From: Aurantiacibacter suaedae | Lineage (GTDB): Bacteria > Pseudomonadota > Alphaproteobacteria > Sphingomonadales > Sphingomonadaceae | DNA: 64,000 nt | Reading direction: 5' to 3' | Assembly (NCBI RefSeq): GCF_005434915.1 | Contig: NZ_SKCG01000002.1 | Location: forward strand, 620,948 to 684,947 | Part shown: positions 51,819 to 61,572 of the stretch, one piece after another | Layout of the letters: the number at the start of each line of letters is the position of its first letter | Position numbering within the stretch: position 1 is the first letter of the stretch | Position numbers and translations under genes: made by a program | The notes under the pieces: model-generated | Database searches by the model: none | Seen by the model: the letters and a program-made list of their open reading frames with translations, nothing else | What the model was told of the DNA's origin: nothing

Positions 51819-52649
51819 ATGCGACTGTGCGGCCACCTGCTCGAACCGGCCTCTCCGCTGTTCCTGATCGCAGGCCCCTGTGTGATCGAGAGCGAGGCCC
51901 ACTGCCTGGCTGTGGCGGAACGTTTGGCCGATATTGCGCGGCGGCAAAATGTGCTGCTGATCTTCAAAAGCTCGTTCGACAAGGCCAATCGCAGCTCCGG
52001 CACTTCCTATCGCGGCCCCGGCATGGAAGAAGGTCTGCGTATCCTCGAAAAGGTTCGGACGGAGACCGGCCTTCCGGTGCTCACCGACGTACACGAACCC
52101 GCTCAGGCCGAGCCGGTGGCGCAGGTGGTAGATGTGTTGCAGACACCCGCCTTTCTCGCCCGCCAGACCGATTTCATCGCCGCCGTTGCCGCCACCGGCA
52201 AGCCGGTCAACATCAAGAAAGCCCAGTTCATGGCGCCTGCCGATATGGCCAATGTCGTTGCCAAGGCGCGTGACGCGGCAAGCGCGGCGGGGCACGAGCC
52301 CGACAACTTCCTGCTTTGCGAGCGGGGCACATCGTTTGGCTACAACACGCTGGTTTCGGACATGCGCGGTCTTGCCATCATGGCCGAGACTGGCTGTCCG
52401 GTGGTGTTCGATGCGACTCATTCGGTGCAACAGCCCGGCGGCCTCGGCACGAAGTCGGGCGGGCAAAGCGAATATGTGCCGTTGCTGGCACGCGCGGCGG
52501 TGGCGGCCGGCGTCTCCGGCGTGTTCATGGAAACGCACCCCGATCCGGCCAATGCGCTGTCGGATGGGCCCAATGCCCTGCCGCTTGACCGGTTCGACGG
52601 GCTGGTGGCGCAGCTCAAGGCAATTGACGAGCTGGTGAAGAGTAACTGA
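51819..52649 (+). CDS. kdsA: 3-deoxy-8-phosphooctulonate synthase
   Basis: A 276-residue KdsA condensing arabinose-5-phosphate and phosphoenolpyruvate to Kdo-8-phosphate. Motifs include [54 protein letters not shown] and [18 protein letters not shown]. The Asn of VNIKKAQF marks a metal-independent KdsA rather than the Cys-type. The upstream 216-bp gap shared with kpsF is AT-rich close to the start (TATAAA at 51781). The dioxygenase gene begins 2 bp after its stop. Confidence 0.95.
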   Translation: MRLCGHLLEPASPLFLIAGPCVIESEAHCLAVAERLADIARRQNVLLIFKSSFDKANRSSGTSYRGPGMEEGLRILEKVRTETGLPVLTDVHEPAQAEPVAQVVDVLQTPAFLARQTDFIAAVAATGKPVNIKKAQFMAPADMANVVAKARDAASAAGHEPDNFLLCERGTSFGYNTLVSDMRGLAIMAETGCPVVFDATHSVQQPGGLGTKSGGQSEYVPLLARAAVAAGVSGVFMETHPDPANALSDGPNALPLDRFDGLVAQLKAIDELVKSN

Positions 52650-52651
52650 AC

Positions 52652-53683
52652 ATGACTTTCGTGAGCCGGGCCAAGGCGATTGCGCTCGCGCCGATTCATG
52701 CCTTGCAGCTGGCGACATCGGCGAAGAGCTTTCTCGACCACCCGCTGATCGGGTCGCAGCGGCTTAACCGCATGGGTCTTCACCGCGCACGGGTGCGAAT
52801 TGCTGACAAGATGTGTCGATGGCGCCGCCGCCGCCTGGCGCGCCATGTGCGGCCCGAGTGGCGCGAAGCTTTCGACCGTGATGGTTTCGTCGTTATCGAA
52901 AACCTGCTGCCTGCCGATGAGTTTGCCGCCATGCGCCAGGCGATCCTCGAGCATGAATGGCCCGCGCGCGAGATGCAGCAGGGCGATGCCATCACCCGGC
53001 GGATTGCGGTCGACCCCGAAATGCTTGCCGCGGTCCCCGCGCTGCTCCGTTTGCTTGACCGGGCCGATCTGAACGCGCTGTTCCACTATGTGGCGAGCTT
53101 CCGCACCACACCGCTGCACTATATTCAGACCATTGTCAGCAAGTGCGGCGAAGGCGGCGCGGATCCCCAGCAGCAGATCCACGCCGACAGCTTCCACGCT
53201 TCGATGAAGGCCTGGCTGTTCCTGAGGCCGGTGGCGCAGGAGGATGGGCCGTTCACCTATGTGCGCGGCTCGCACAGGTTCACGCCGGAGCGGCTCGACT
53301 GGGAGCAGCGCCGCAGTCTGGCCGATCCGCACAGCATCGACCGGCTTTCTGCACGTGGATCGCCACGCGCGACTGCGGATGACCTTGCGCAAATGGAATT
53401 GCCTGAGCCAGAAGGACTGGCCTTGCCGGAGAACACACTGGTGGTGGCCGACACTGGGGGCTTCCACGCCCGCGGCGCGGCATCAAGACCGGGCGAGCGG
53501 GTGGAGCTGTGGTCCTATTCCCGGCGTAACCCGTTCTTGCCGTGGCTGGGTGGTGACTTGCTGAGCCTGCCAGGTCTGGCCGAGCGACGAGTCGCATGGC
53601 TGTGGGCCTTTCGCGACCGCTTCGAAAAGTACCTTGGGCCGTCGTGGCCGAAGGTTGGAAAACGGCGGCCTACCGACGATTAA
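52652..53683 (+). CDS. Phytanoyl-CoA dioxygenase (PhyH) family Fe(II)/2-oxoglutarate oxygenase
   Basis: A 343-residue non-heme oxygenase. The iron triad is visible: His177 and Asp179 in QIHADSFHASMK, and distal His272 in DTGGFHARGAA. An Arg for 2-oxoglutarate follows near 279-283. A basic N-terminal region of about 65 residues precedes the fold. It hydroxylates an unknown substrate. It starts 2 bp after kdsA and so is surely co-transcribed, which suggests hydroxylation of Kdo, a capsule sugar or the lipid anchor. It overlaps the convergent membrane protein by 14 bp. Confidence 0.85.
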   Translation: MTFVSRAKAIALAPIHALQLATSAKSFLDHPLIGSQRLNRMGLHRARVRIADKMCRWRRRRLARHVRPEWREAFDRDGFVVIENLLPADEFAAMRQAILEHEWPAREMQQGDAITRRIAVDPEMLAAVPALLRLLDRADLNALFHYVASFRTTPLHYIQTIVSKCGEGGADPQQQIHADSFHASMKAWLFLRPVAQEDGPFTYVRGSHRFTPERLDWEQRRSLADPHSIDRLSARGSPRATADDLAQMELPEPEGLALPENTLVVADTGGFHARGAASRPGERVELWSYSRRNPFLPWLGGDLLSLPGLAERRVAWLWAFRDRFEKYLGPSWPKVGKRRPTDD

Positions 53684-53981
53684 GCTTGGCGGCCCTGCCC
53701 CGCATGATGCGCGCGAGCAGGCCTGTCGCAAGAATGGGCCCGACCACATCGGCAACCTGGTCGGCTTTGGTCCACACTTTGGGATCGAACGCGGCCCACC
53801 ATGGCGCATTGGCGCGCAATCCGGCGCCGAACTGCTCGATCCAGCGATACTCGGCCTGAGCAAGCTCGCGCCCGATGAAGTAGCCGCAGGCAAGCAGTGC
53901 CCCGGCCCACCAGTTGCGCGTTAGGAGACCGATTGAGATCTGAATTATCAGAGCAATTATTGTGTGCTCGGTCAGTTCCAT
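53670..53981 (-). CDS. Small hypothetical membrane protein
   Basis: A 103-residue protein with two hydrophobic stretches near the N-terminus (TIIALIIQISIGLLT and WWAGALLACGYFIG) and one in the C-terminal half (VVGPILATGLLARIM), with a basic tail. The family is unknown to me. Start ATG 53981 (MELTEHT) is preferred over a longer open frame. It lies after kpsT on the same strand and may be co-transcribed with kpsE-kpsM-kpsT. Confidence 0.65.
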   Translation of the reverse strand: MELTEHTIIALIIQISIGLLTRNWWAGALLACGYFIGRELAQAEYRWIEQFGAGLRANAPWWAAFDPKVWTKADQVADVVGPILATGLLARIMRGRAAKLNRR

Positions 53982-54033
53982 TTGTTCACTCAAGCGGCCT
54001 ACGGTTAAACAAGTAACCCGCAAGAGGCCCGTC

Positions 54034-54690
54034 TCAGACGCTCATTGCGTGATGATGGTGCGCAAGCGCGTCATCGATATCGTCGAAGTGAGTAAGCCGG
54101 CCTTGTTCGAGCACGCTTGCGCGTTCGCAATGTGATCGCAGATAAGTCGGCTGATGAGAAACGATCACGATTGCACGGTCCGCTCGCTTTCCGAATAACT
54201 CTTCCTCGCACCGTTCCTGGAAGCGAGCATCGCCAACAGCAACGATCTCATCGATTAGATAGCAGTCGAATTCGATCATCATCGACACAGCGAAGGCGAG
54301 CCGCGCCTTCATGCCCGAGGAATAGACTTTTACCGGCTCTCGGAGGTAGCGTCCTAGTTGTGAAAAATCTTCCACAAAATCGATGACGTCTTTATAGTCT
54401 ACGCCATAAATTCGGCTGATAAAGCGAACATTGTCTAAGCCCGTCAATGACCCTTGAAAGGCTCCGCCAAACGCAAGCGGCCAAGAAATGCGCATCGACT
54501 CTTCGACGGTTCCGGAAGAAGGACGTTCAATCCCGCTGATAACCCGGATCATCGTCGACTTGCCAGCGCCGTTGCCGCCAAGGATCCCGACCTTTTCCCC
54601 ACGATTCACCGTAAGGTTAATTCCCTTAAGGACTTCCACCTTACCCGTTCGTATCGGATAAAATTTGTGAACGTCGGTAAGTCTGATCAT
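54034..54690 (-). CDS. kpsT: Capsule export ABC transporter ATP-binding protein KpsT
   Basis: A 218-residue ATPase with Walker A GGNGAGKST (residues 38-46), the signature SSGMK (124-128) and Walker B FDCYLIDE (141-148), plus the switch His in VSHQPT. The short length and the degenerate signature are typical of KpsT/Wzt-N proteins that energise polysaccharide export. It overlaps kpsM by 4 bp. Confidence 0.93.
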   Translation of the reverse strand: MIRLTDVHKFYPIRTGKVEVLKGINLTVNRGEKVGILGGNGAGKSTMIRVISGIERPSSGTVEESMRISWPLAFGGAFQGSLTGLDNVRFISRIYGVDYKDVIDFVEDFSQLGRYLREPVKVYSSGMKARLAFAVSMMIEFDCYLIDEIVAVGDARFQERCEEELFGKRADRAIVIVSHQPTYLRSHCERASVLEQGRLTHFDDIDDALAHHHHAMSV

Positions 54691-55481
54691 TCAAGCACCA
54701 ATTCGCGGCTCACCTTGCGCTCCAGAGAGAGTGCAAGGGCGAGCAGCGCAAGGTTGACCATAATAAGGTATCCGCTGTCGTAATGGGCGGTGAACTTACT
54801 GCCGAAAAAACCATCGCGGATAATCTCAGTGCAGTGGACCATTGGCAGCCACAACATCGCATCCCTGAACTGTGGCGGCAAAGCATCGACAAGAAAAGCT
54901 GCTCCGCTGAGGGGGAATAAGAAATAGGACATCGGGTGCCAAACCTTTTCGATTACCTCAGTGTTTTCCGACCATGCCCCAAATAAGATCGCAAGGGCGG
55001 AACCGAACCATGCCGTCAAAAACCAGCCCCAAGCGACTAAAAGCACATTTTCGGGCGGTCGGATCAATTCGAAACCAACAAATGCCACGCTCAATATTAC
55101 CAAGGACATCGTCGCCCCAATCGTTTCCAGCGCGAGACGCGATAGGTAGATGTCAATCACCCGGACGTTGCGATGATACATCAGCGACGAATTTGGAGTG
55201 ACCGCGCCGATGCATCGCGAGGGCATGTTACGCCAAAGAAGAACCGTGGAGTACCCCGTCAACGCGAAGGCGACGATCGGCAAATCAGAAATCTGATGTA
55301 ATCCGGCCACCGTCCAAAGTACGGACACCCCCAACGTGAACATCATCGGCTCGACAAAAAGCCAAAGAAATCCGATGTTATGGCGGCCATACCGGGTTAG
55401 AACTTCGCGCAGGAATAGAGCGCGAACGACACGAAGCTGAACTTTCGACGCGCGAATGAGTGATGATGAGCTATCGAGCAC
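54687..55481 (-). CDS. kpsM: Capsule export ABC transporter permease KpsM
   Basis: A 264-residue ABC-2 permease with six hydrophobic segments. The N-terminal amphipathic region RVVRALFLREVLTRYGRHNIGFLWLFVEPM is typical of KpsM/Wzm proteins. It moves the lipid-linked capsule chain across the inner membrane with KpsT. It lies 2 bp after kpsE and overlaps kpsT. Confidence 0.93.
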   Translation of the reverse strand: MLDSSSSLIRASKVQLRVVRALFLREVLTRYGRHNIGFLWLFVEPMMFTLGVSVLWTVAGLHQISDLPIVAFALTGYSTVLLWRNMPSRCIGAVTPNSSLMYHRNVRVIDIYLSRLALETIGATMSLVILSVAFVGFELIRPPENVLLVAWGWFLTAWFGSALAILFGAWSENTEVIEKVWHPMSYFLFPLSGAAFLVDALPPQFRDAMLWLPMVHCTEIIRDGFFGSKFTAHYDSGYLIMVNLALLALALSLERKVSRELVLE

Positions 55482-55483
55482 AA

Positions 55484-56692
55484 TCAGTCCCTATGCTCGC
55501 GCACTCCCGCTAGGAGCATTGTCAAAACACCCCAAGCTATCAGACCCAACAACACGGTAGTCAGGATACCGCGGAAACGTCGTGGCTCCATCGCCGCATC
55601 GGGCATGCTCGGCTGCGACACACGCTCGACATAGGCGCTTTGCCTGCGAGCCTCGTTACGTGCTTCCTGCAGGGCGGCAAGTGAGGCAGCCAGCTGTTTG
55701 TCTGCATACTCTCGCTCAAGTTCGAGCCTCTGAAACTCTGCGGCCGCAGCAGACAGAGAGCGCCCGCTGCCGGCAATTGTCTCCATTTCCCGCGCGATCG
55801 CACTTTGCAGTCCATCAATCCTGTTGCGGAGGACCGGGATCTGTGGGTTCTGGGGCGCTAGTGCTTGCAATTGCCGCAGTTGCAGGCGCGCACCAATAAG
55901 TTCGTCCTGCAACTTCGACACCATCTGGAGTTGAACTGAAGCCTGTCGCTCCGGGTCCACGACCCCAGCGGAATTGCGATAGCCCGCTAGCGCCAGCGCC
56001 GCATCGCGTGCCTCTTTTTTCGCTTCATCAACTTCCACTTGAGCGTATCGAACGAGGTCTTCCTGTCCGCGCTCATTTAGCTTGTTAACCAGCTCCTCGG
56101 CGTCTCTCAGTAACTCGCGATTCATCGCTTCCGCGTCGGCTGGGTTGAAAGCGCGGACACTCAGTGTCGATATCCCACTTTCGGAATCGTAGGTTACGCC
56201 AACCATGTCTTCGTAATAAAGGAATAGATCTTCGAAGGAATCGGCGACCCCCCAAGGATCAAACCGGTTCAAAATGAAGATGCTGTCATTGGCCCAAGCT
56301 TTACGTGGCAGACCGGAAGTCTCAAGCGAACGCAAAGCATCGCGTGATTCGATATAGCCCTGAGCTGCACGAACCTCTTCACCCCCGCCGCCTATGCCGG
56401 TCGATTGAAGCAGTCCGCCGAGGCCGGTAGTCGTAGTCCGTTCAGGACTCCGGACCACATAGCGGCTCTCCGAGATGTAGATGTCGGAAGCGAGAAAACC
56501 AAAATACAGGATTGCTAACGAGCTGGGTATGACCACGCAGACCCAGAAGAGTATGCCAAGCTGCCTCACACGTGCCACTGCACTGGACAACGGCCCAAAG
56601 CTGCGCACGGATCGCTCGTTGGCGTCTTCAAGCATCATTGGCTGAAGGTGCTCAGCATGTTCGGACTGGGAGAGAGTCGATTGATCATTCAT
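55484..56692 (-). CDS. kpsE: Capsule polysaccharide export inner-membrane protein KpsE
   Basis: A 402-residue polysaccharide co-polymerase type 3 protein. One membrane segment near residues 45-66 (ILFWVCVVIPSSLAILYFGF) precedes a large periplasmic part. That part carries a Wzz-like N-terminal region (YISESRYVVRSPER) and long coiled coils (about 210-350), and a second membrane segment lies near 377-397 (FRGILTTVLLGLIAWGVLTMLLAG). KpsE links the KpsMT pump to the outer-membrane channel. It is first of the minus operon kpsE-kpsM-kpsT. Confidence 0.92.
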   Translation of the reverse strand: MNDQSTLSQSEHAEHLQPMMLEDANERSVRSFGPLSSAVARVRQLGILFWVCVVIPSSLAILYFGFLASDIYISESRYVVRSPERTTTTGLGGLLQSTGIGGGGEEVRAAQGYIESRDALRSLETSGLPRKAWANDSIFILNRFDPWGVADSFEDLFLYYEDMVGVTYDSESGISTLSVRAFNPADAEAMNRELLRDAEELVNKLNERGQEDLVRYAQVEVDEAKKEARDAALALAGYRNSAGVVDPERQASVQLQMVSKLQDELIGARLQLRQLQALAPQNPQIPVLRNRIDGLQSAIAREMETIAGSGRSLSAAAAEFQRLELEREYADKQLAASLAALQEARNEARRQSAYVERVSQPSMPDAAMEPRRFRGILTTVLLGLIAWGVLTMLLAGVREHRD

Positions 56693-57000
56693 GTATTGGT
56701 TCTGACAAATCTATGCTGGCCAAGCCTACGCGCATCCCGCTGGCATTGTTAATACCTAGCGCGATTTCCGGGAAAGAGCGCGCCTCCTAGCCTACATCAT
56801 TTGGCAGGCCAAGTTCTTAGCTCTGAAGCAGCAAAATTCCAAGCTGTTGCACGAGCCGGACGAACCGGCATGATGGTTTCGCAAGGACGCTTTGACATAG
56901 GGCTGCCATGATGCGAATAGCCTCGCTGATCTGCTGTTTTGCAGACGCGCGGGCGGTCGGTGGCGGCCCATTGCAATCCGGCAAGAGTGCAGGTTCTGAG
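56693..57000. other. Divergent capsule promoter region
   Basis: This 308-bp gap between kpsE (minus) and the export lipoprotein gene (plus) must hold both promoters. A perfect TTGACA lies at 56892-56897 on the plus strand, but the hexamer 17 bases on is a poor -10. The plus-strand frame is open from ATG 56908, so part of the gap could be coding. No strong hairpin or repeat is seen. Confidence 0.35.
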
Positions 57001-58164
57001 ATGCCCTTATTCCGTTTCTTCGATTATCGTCTTATGCGTTCTTCTGTTCTCGTCATCGCGGCTTGTGCGGTAAGTGCTTGCCAGCCTTTTGGCCCTAGCA
57101 GGTCCGATATTGTCGCCTTGGGCGAGCCATCGGCAGGTAACGACAGCTTGCGATCCTCGATTCAGGTCGTGCATGTCGGCACGGATCCGCTCCCGCGTAT
57201 GACGCCGGTTGCCCCACCGGCGAATTTCGGCACAGCTTTGGCCGGCGTCGCTCCCGTGGGAACAATAGTTGGCGTAGGCGATACCCTGGAGATTTCGATC
57301 TGGGAGGCGCCTCCCGCGACGCTGTTTGGCGGAGCTCCGATGGCAGGTACGCGTATCGGCGCTGAGATCGCCACATCGCGAGCTAATGTCTTGCCGGAAG
57401 CATTGGTTGGTCCCGAAGGGGAAATCACCGTTCCCTTCGCGGGGCGCATTGTGGCCGCAGGCCGCACTCTCCGCTCAATCGAGGATAACATAAGGGCGCG
57501 ATTGGTTGGCCGAGCCAATGCTCCACAAGTTCTTGTGCGCCTTCAGGAAAACGCCGCCGCCAATGTGACGGTGGTTGGTGAAGTCAACAAGGCTGGTCGG
57601 TTGCCGTTAACGCCACGCGGTGAAAGGGTGCTCGATGTTATAGCCGAATCGGGTGGTGTGAAGCCCCCTGTCGACCTCGCCACGGTTCAGGTCACCCGCA
57701 ACGGGCAAGCTTATCGGATGCTCTTGTCGGACATCCTGGCGCGCCCTGACAACAATATTGTCTTGGCAAAAGATGATGTGGTCACTGTGCTCTATCAGCC
57801 CTACAGCTTTACAGTGCTCGGTGCTGCAGGGCGTAGCGAGGAAGTTCGGTTCGAGGCCATGGGCATTACGATGGCCCAAGCTCTCGCCCGTGTGGGCGGG
57901 TTGCAGGATGGCCGGGCAGACCCGCGCGGCGTCTTTGTGTTCCGCTGGGAAGAGCCTGAGCAGCCTGGCTCCGAGCGGCAGCCAGTTGTTTACAGTTTCG
58001 ATCTGTCGGATCCGAGAGCATTTTTCATTCTACAACGCTTTGCCGTACGCGACGATGACCTGCTTTACGTTACCAATTCGCCGCTCGCCGAATTGCAACG
58101 ATTTGTGGGCATGGTTTCCTCGACCATTCTGCCGGTGGCCAGCGGATACGCAATCGTGAAATAG
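57001..58164 (+). CDS. kpsD: Polysaccharide export outer-membrane lipoprotein (KpsD/Wza family)
   Basis: A 387-residue lipoprotein with a signal ending in VSAC (near residue 27). The mature chain has the polysaccharide biosynthesis/export domain (VGVGDTLEISIWE...ITVPFAGRIVAAGRTLRSIEDNIRARL) and two SLBB-like modules (NVTVVGEVNKAGRLPL and YSFTVLGAAGRSEEVRFEAMGITMAQALARVGGL). It forms the outer-membrane translocon for capsule. ATG 57001 has a GCAGG site; ATG 57034 would give a more compact signal peptide and ATG 56908 a longer one. It is divergent from kpsE. Confidence 0.9.
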   Translation: MPLFRFFDYRLMRSSVLVIAACAVSACQPFGPSRSDIVALGEPSAGNDSLRSSIQVVHVGTDPLPRMTPVAPPANFGTALAGVAPVGTIVGVGDTLEISIWEAPPATLFGGAPMAGTRIGAEIATSRANVLPEALVGPEGEITVPFAGRIVAAGRTLRSIEDNIRARLVGRANAPQVLVRLQENAAANVTVVGEVNKAGRLPLTPRGERVLDVIAESGGVKPPVDLATVQVTRNGQAYRMLLSDILARPDNNIVLAKDDVVTVLYQPYSFTVLGAAGRSEEVRFEAMGITMAQALARVGGLQDGRADPRGVFVFRWEEPEQPGSERQPVVYSFDLSDPRAFFILQRFAVRDDDLLYVTNSPLAELQRFVGMVSSTILPVASGYAIVK

Positions 58165-58211
58165 GACCACGATTATTAAATGATGTGAGGGTGGCTAACG
58201 TTCTCGGTCTT

Positions 58212-59129
58212 CTAGGCTGCGGCCCCTTCAAGCATCCAACGCAGCGTATCTTCTAGTGCAGGGCCCCCGGTGTTACCAATCAGGGTTTCCAGAAGATCGC
58301 GACTTCCACAAAGCGACTTTACCTCATCCGAGCGGACGAAGGCTGGATTGACGCGCACTTCGAGGGAGTGCTCCGCAATACGACTCGCTAATGCGAGTAC
58401 TTCTGAAAGCGACACAGCTCGACCTGAGCATACGTTCACCTTCTTCCCGACGGCTTTCTTGGCTAGCAGCAGCTTCGCATAGGTATCGACCAAGTATCTT
58501 ACATCGGAAAAATCGCGTGCAACATCAATGTTGCCCAATTCGATCAGCGGAGCTTTTCGCGCAAGATGGTCGATAATTTTGGGAATAAGAAAACTTTTTG
58601 ACTGCCCGACTCCGGTATAATTGAACGGCCTTGTTACTATAATAGGCAACTTGTCGAGGAAAATATCGCAGATCAATTCGACGCTAGCTTTTGTCACACC
58701 GTAGTCATTCGCCGGAGAAACAGGCGCCTTTTCCGATATAACGCCGGAGGCGGTATTGCCATAGACATTTGCACTGCTGGAAATCAATACCGCGTCAGGC
58801 TTCTGATCCACCTGTGCAAGCGCACCGAGAAGGTTGCGTGTACCGAGCACATTTGCCCGGTACATTTCGGCAACATCGCTATGCGCTACGAATGCGACAG
58901 CCGCCAGATGCACCACCTTTGACGGTTGCCATTTACGGATGACTGCATTCAGCGCATCTGGACAAGTAAGATCACACTCCTCCAGTGCGACATATCCCGC
59001 AATTTCGGTATCGGGTCGGGTATGCGAGAGGCCGATCACTTCGTGCCCATCCTGAGCCAGGCGCGGCCCTAGATAGCGCCCCGTAAAACCAGTTGCCCCG
59101 GTAACCAAAACGCGTGCCAACGGCTTCAC
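58212..59129 (-). CDS. GDP-6-deoxy-4-keto-mannose reductase-like NAD-dependent epimerase/dehydratase (Rmd-like)
   Basis: A 305-residue extended SDR. The cofactor motif TGATGFTGRYLGPRL is near the N-terminus, followed by HLAAVAFVAHSDVAEMYRANVLGTRNLL, SSSANVYGN and the YGVTK catalytic pair. RDFSDVRYLVDTY matches the Rmd subgroup that makes GDP-D-rhamnose from the Gmd product. The start is probably GTG 59129, 11 bp after the gmd stop (TTG 59120 is possible). A longer frame runs into gmd and is not used. GDP-talose-forming or fucose-type enzymes are less likely but not excluded. Confidence 0.8.
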   Translation of the reverse strand: MKPLARVLVTGATGFTGRYLGPRLAQDGHEVIGLSHTRPDTEIAGYVALEECDLTCPDALNAVIRKWQPSKVVHLAAVAFVAHSDVAEMYRANVLGTRNLLGALAQVDQKPDAVLISSSANVYGNTASGVISEKAPVSPANDYGVTKASVELICDIFLDKLPIIVTRPFNYTGVGQSKSFLIPKIIDHLARKAPLIELGNIDVARDFSDVRYLVDTYAKLLLAKKAVGKKVNVCSGRAVSLSEVLALASRIAEHSLEVRVNPAFVRSDEVKSLCGSRDLLETLIGNTGGPALEDTLRWMLEGAAA

Positions 59130-59140
59130 TCCCTCGTCTT

Positions 59141-60196
<1,056 letters not shown>

Positions 60197-60367
60197 TTAG
60201 TGGTGAGATGGACACTCAGAGATGTCAAGAAAATCGTAAGAGAAAAATAATTTTCGGAAAAGCCGATATTTCTACATGATATCAACGTTTTATTACGGCC
60301 CTATCCATCCGTGGCAGCGTCGACAGCTACGTCAATAGAAGGGGGCGAGGTTAGATGTCGCTGACGT

Positions 60368-61567
60368 TCAATGCGTAGCTCCAGAACAACTGAGGTTGCT
60401 AATCGCTTCAACAGCATCCTTCAAGAGAGTCGGCCAATAGAACTGCGACCTTATAGACAGGGGGGTGCCCTCATCGTTCCAAGGAGCATCGAGAATGTTT
60501 CGAACCTTTCGCCTGAAGTCACCTGATGTATCCGCGATATGCACATTATCTAATGCCATAGCTCCCTCAAAGCCGCGAAACGCCTTACTCGTCCCCACAA
60601 TCTCACATCCAGATTCAAGCGCTTCCGCAGTCTTGAGATTAGATCCTTCGCCCGAGGTGATAGGCAGGAGAACAACACGACTTGCTCGAACTGCAGCCTG
60701 CAGTTCGACCTTCTCCATCCTTCCAAGGAGCTTGATTCTCGATCTATTAAAACGTTGGAGAGGATTTTCAGCGGCCATGCGCAGGATAATGTCACATACA
60801 CTTCCAGCGATAACAATGTGCTCCTCGGGCCCAAGGAAAGTCAACCCGGGTGACATCATATCCCAGAATCCATGGGCATTAGGGAGATGTGCACTGCTGA
60901 CAAAGATCGGATAGGGCTGCCCCATATAGCCCTTCCATTGTGCAACGCGGGCAGAACTGCAGGAGAAAGGACCTACCCCATTCCCCCCAACGACGATGGG
61001 AGTCGCAAAACCAAGCTGTCTATAAGTTGCCGCATCAGCCGGTGTACATGCAATAACGAGATCCGAGTCTGCTACAGCAGCATACTCAAGAGCCCGAATA
61101 TCGCGAATAAGGGCTTCACTCTCTGCTGCATCGACCGACGCTCTGCGAAGGACATCTTCTTTGAGGCGGTATTCAACGTTTTGCGAAGAATATACTAGAG
61201 AAATTCCATGCATGTCCTTCAATAACTTAGCGGCTGGCATCAACCAAGGTTGCTCAACTACGATTGCATCGGGCTCAAACCTAACGACTTTGTCATTCAG
61301 TAATTGAAAAGCATCTTTACTATGTCTCGCATGGAGCCCGCCAAGATAGTCAGAAAGATATAGAAGTTCGTCGCTCCAATAAATAGAATCTCTATCGAAA
61401 GAAACGTCATCCGGTGAATCAGGTGAATAATGATCGGGTACATAAACTGCAATCGTGGCCACGTCATGCCCGTGACGACGAAGCTCGTTGGCAATGCTCG
61501 CACTCCTAATTTGCCCGCCATGAACGGCATTAGAAGTTGGATAGTTAGACATTTGCAGTATTTTCAT
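60368..61567 (-). CDS. GT-B glycosyltransferase (GT4-like), low-GC region
   Basis: A 399-residue GT-B protein. The acceptor half begins MKILQMSNYPTSNAVHGGQIRSASIANELRRHGHDVATIAVYVP with the GGxxR glycine loop. The donor half ends around LLPITSGEGSNLKTAEALESGCEIVGTSKAFRGFEG. It belongs to a different subfamily from its two upstream neighbours. Start ATG 61567; the longer frame only reaches into the flanking gene. Base composition is lower in GC than the core of the chromosome, as is usual for capsule-specific genes. The sugar specificity is unknown. Confidence 0.85.
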   Translation of the reverse strand: MKILQMSNYPTSNAVHGGQIRSASIANELRRHGHDVATIAVYVPDHYSPDSPDDVSFDRDSIYWSDELLYLSDYLGGLHARHSKDAFQLLNDKVVRFEPDAIVVEQPWLMPAAKLLKDMHGISLVYSSQNVEYRLKEDVLRRASVDAAESEALIRDIRALEYAAVADSDLVIACTPADAATYRQLGFATPIVVGGNGVGPFSCSSARVAQWKGYMGQPYPIFVSSAHLPNAHGFWDMMSPGLTFLGPEEHIVIAGSVCDIILRMAAENPLQRFNRSRIKLLGRMEKVELQAAVRASRVVLLPITSGEGSNLKTAEALESGCEIVGTSKAFRGFEGAMALDNVHIADTSGDFRRKVRNILDAPWNDEGTPLSIRSQFYWPTLLKDAVEAISNLSCSGATH

Positions 61568-61572
61568 CGATT

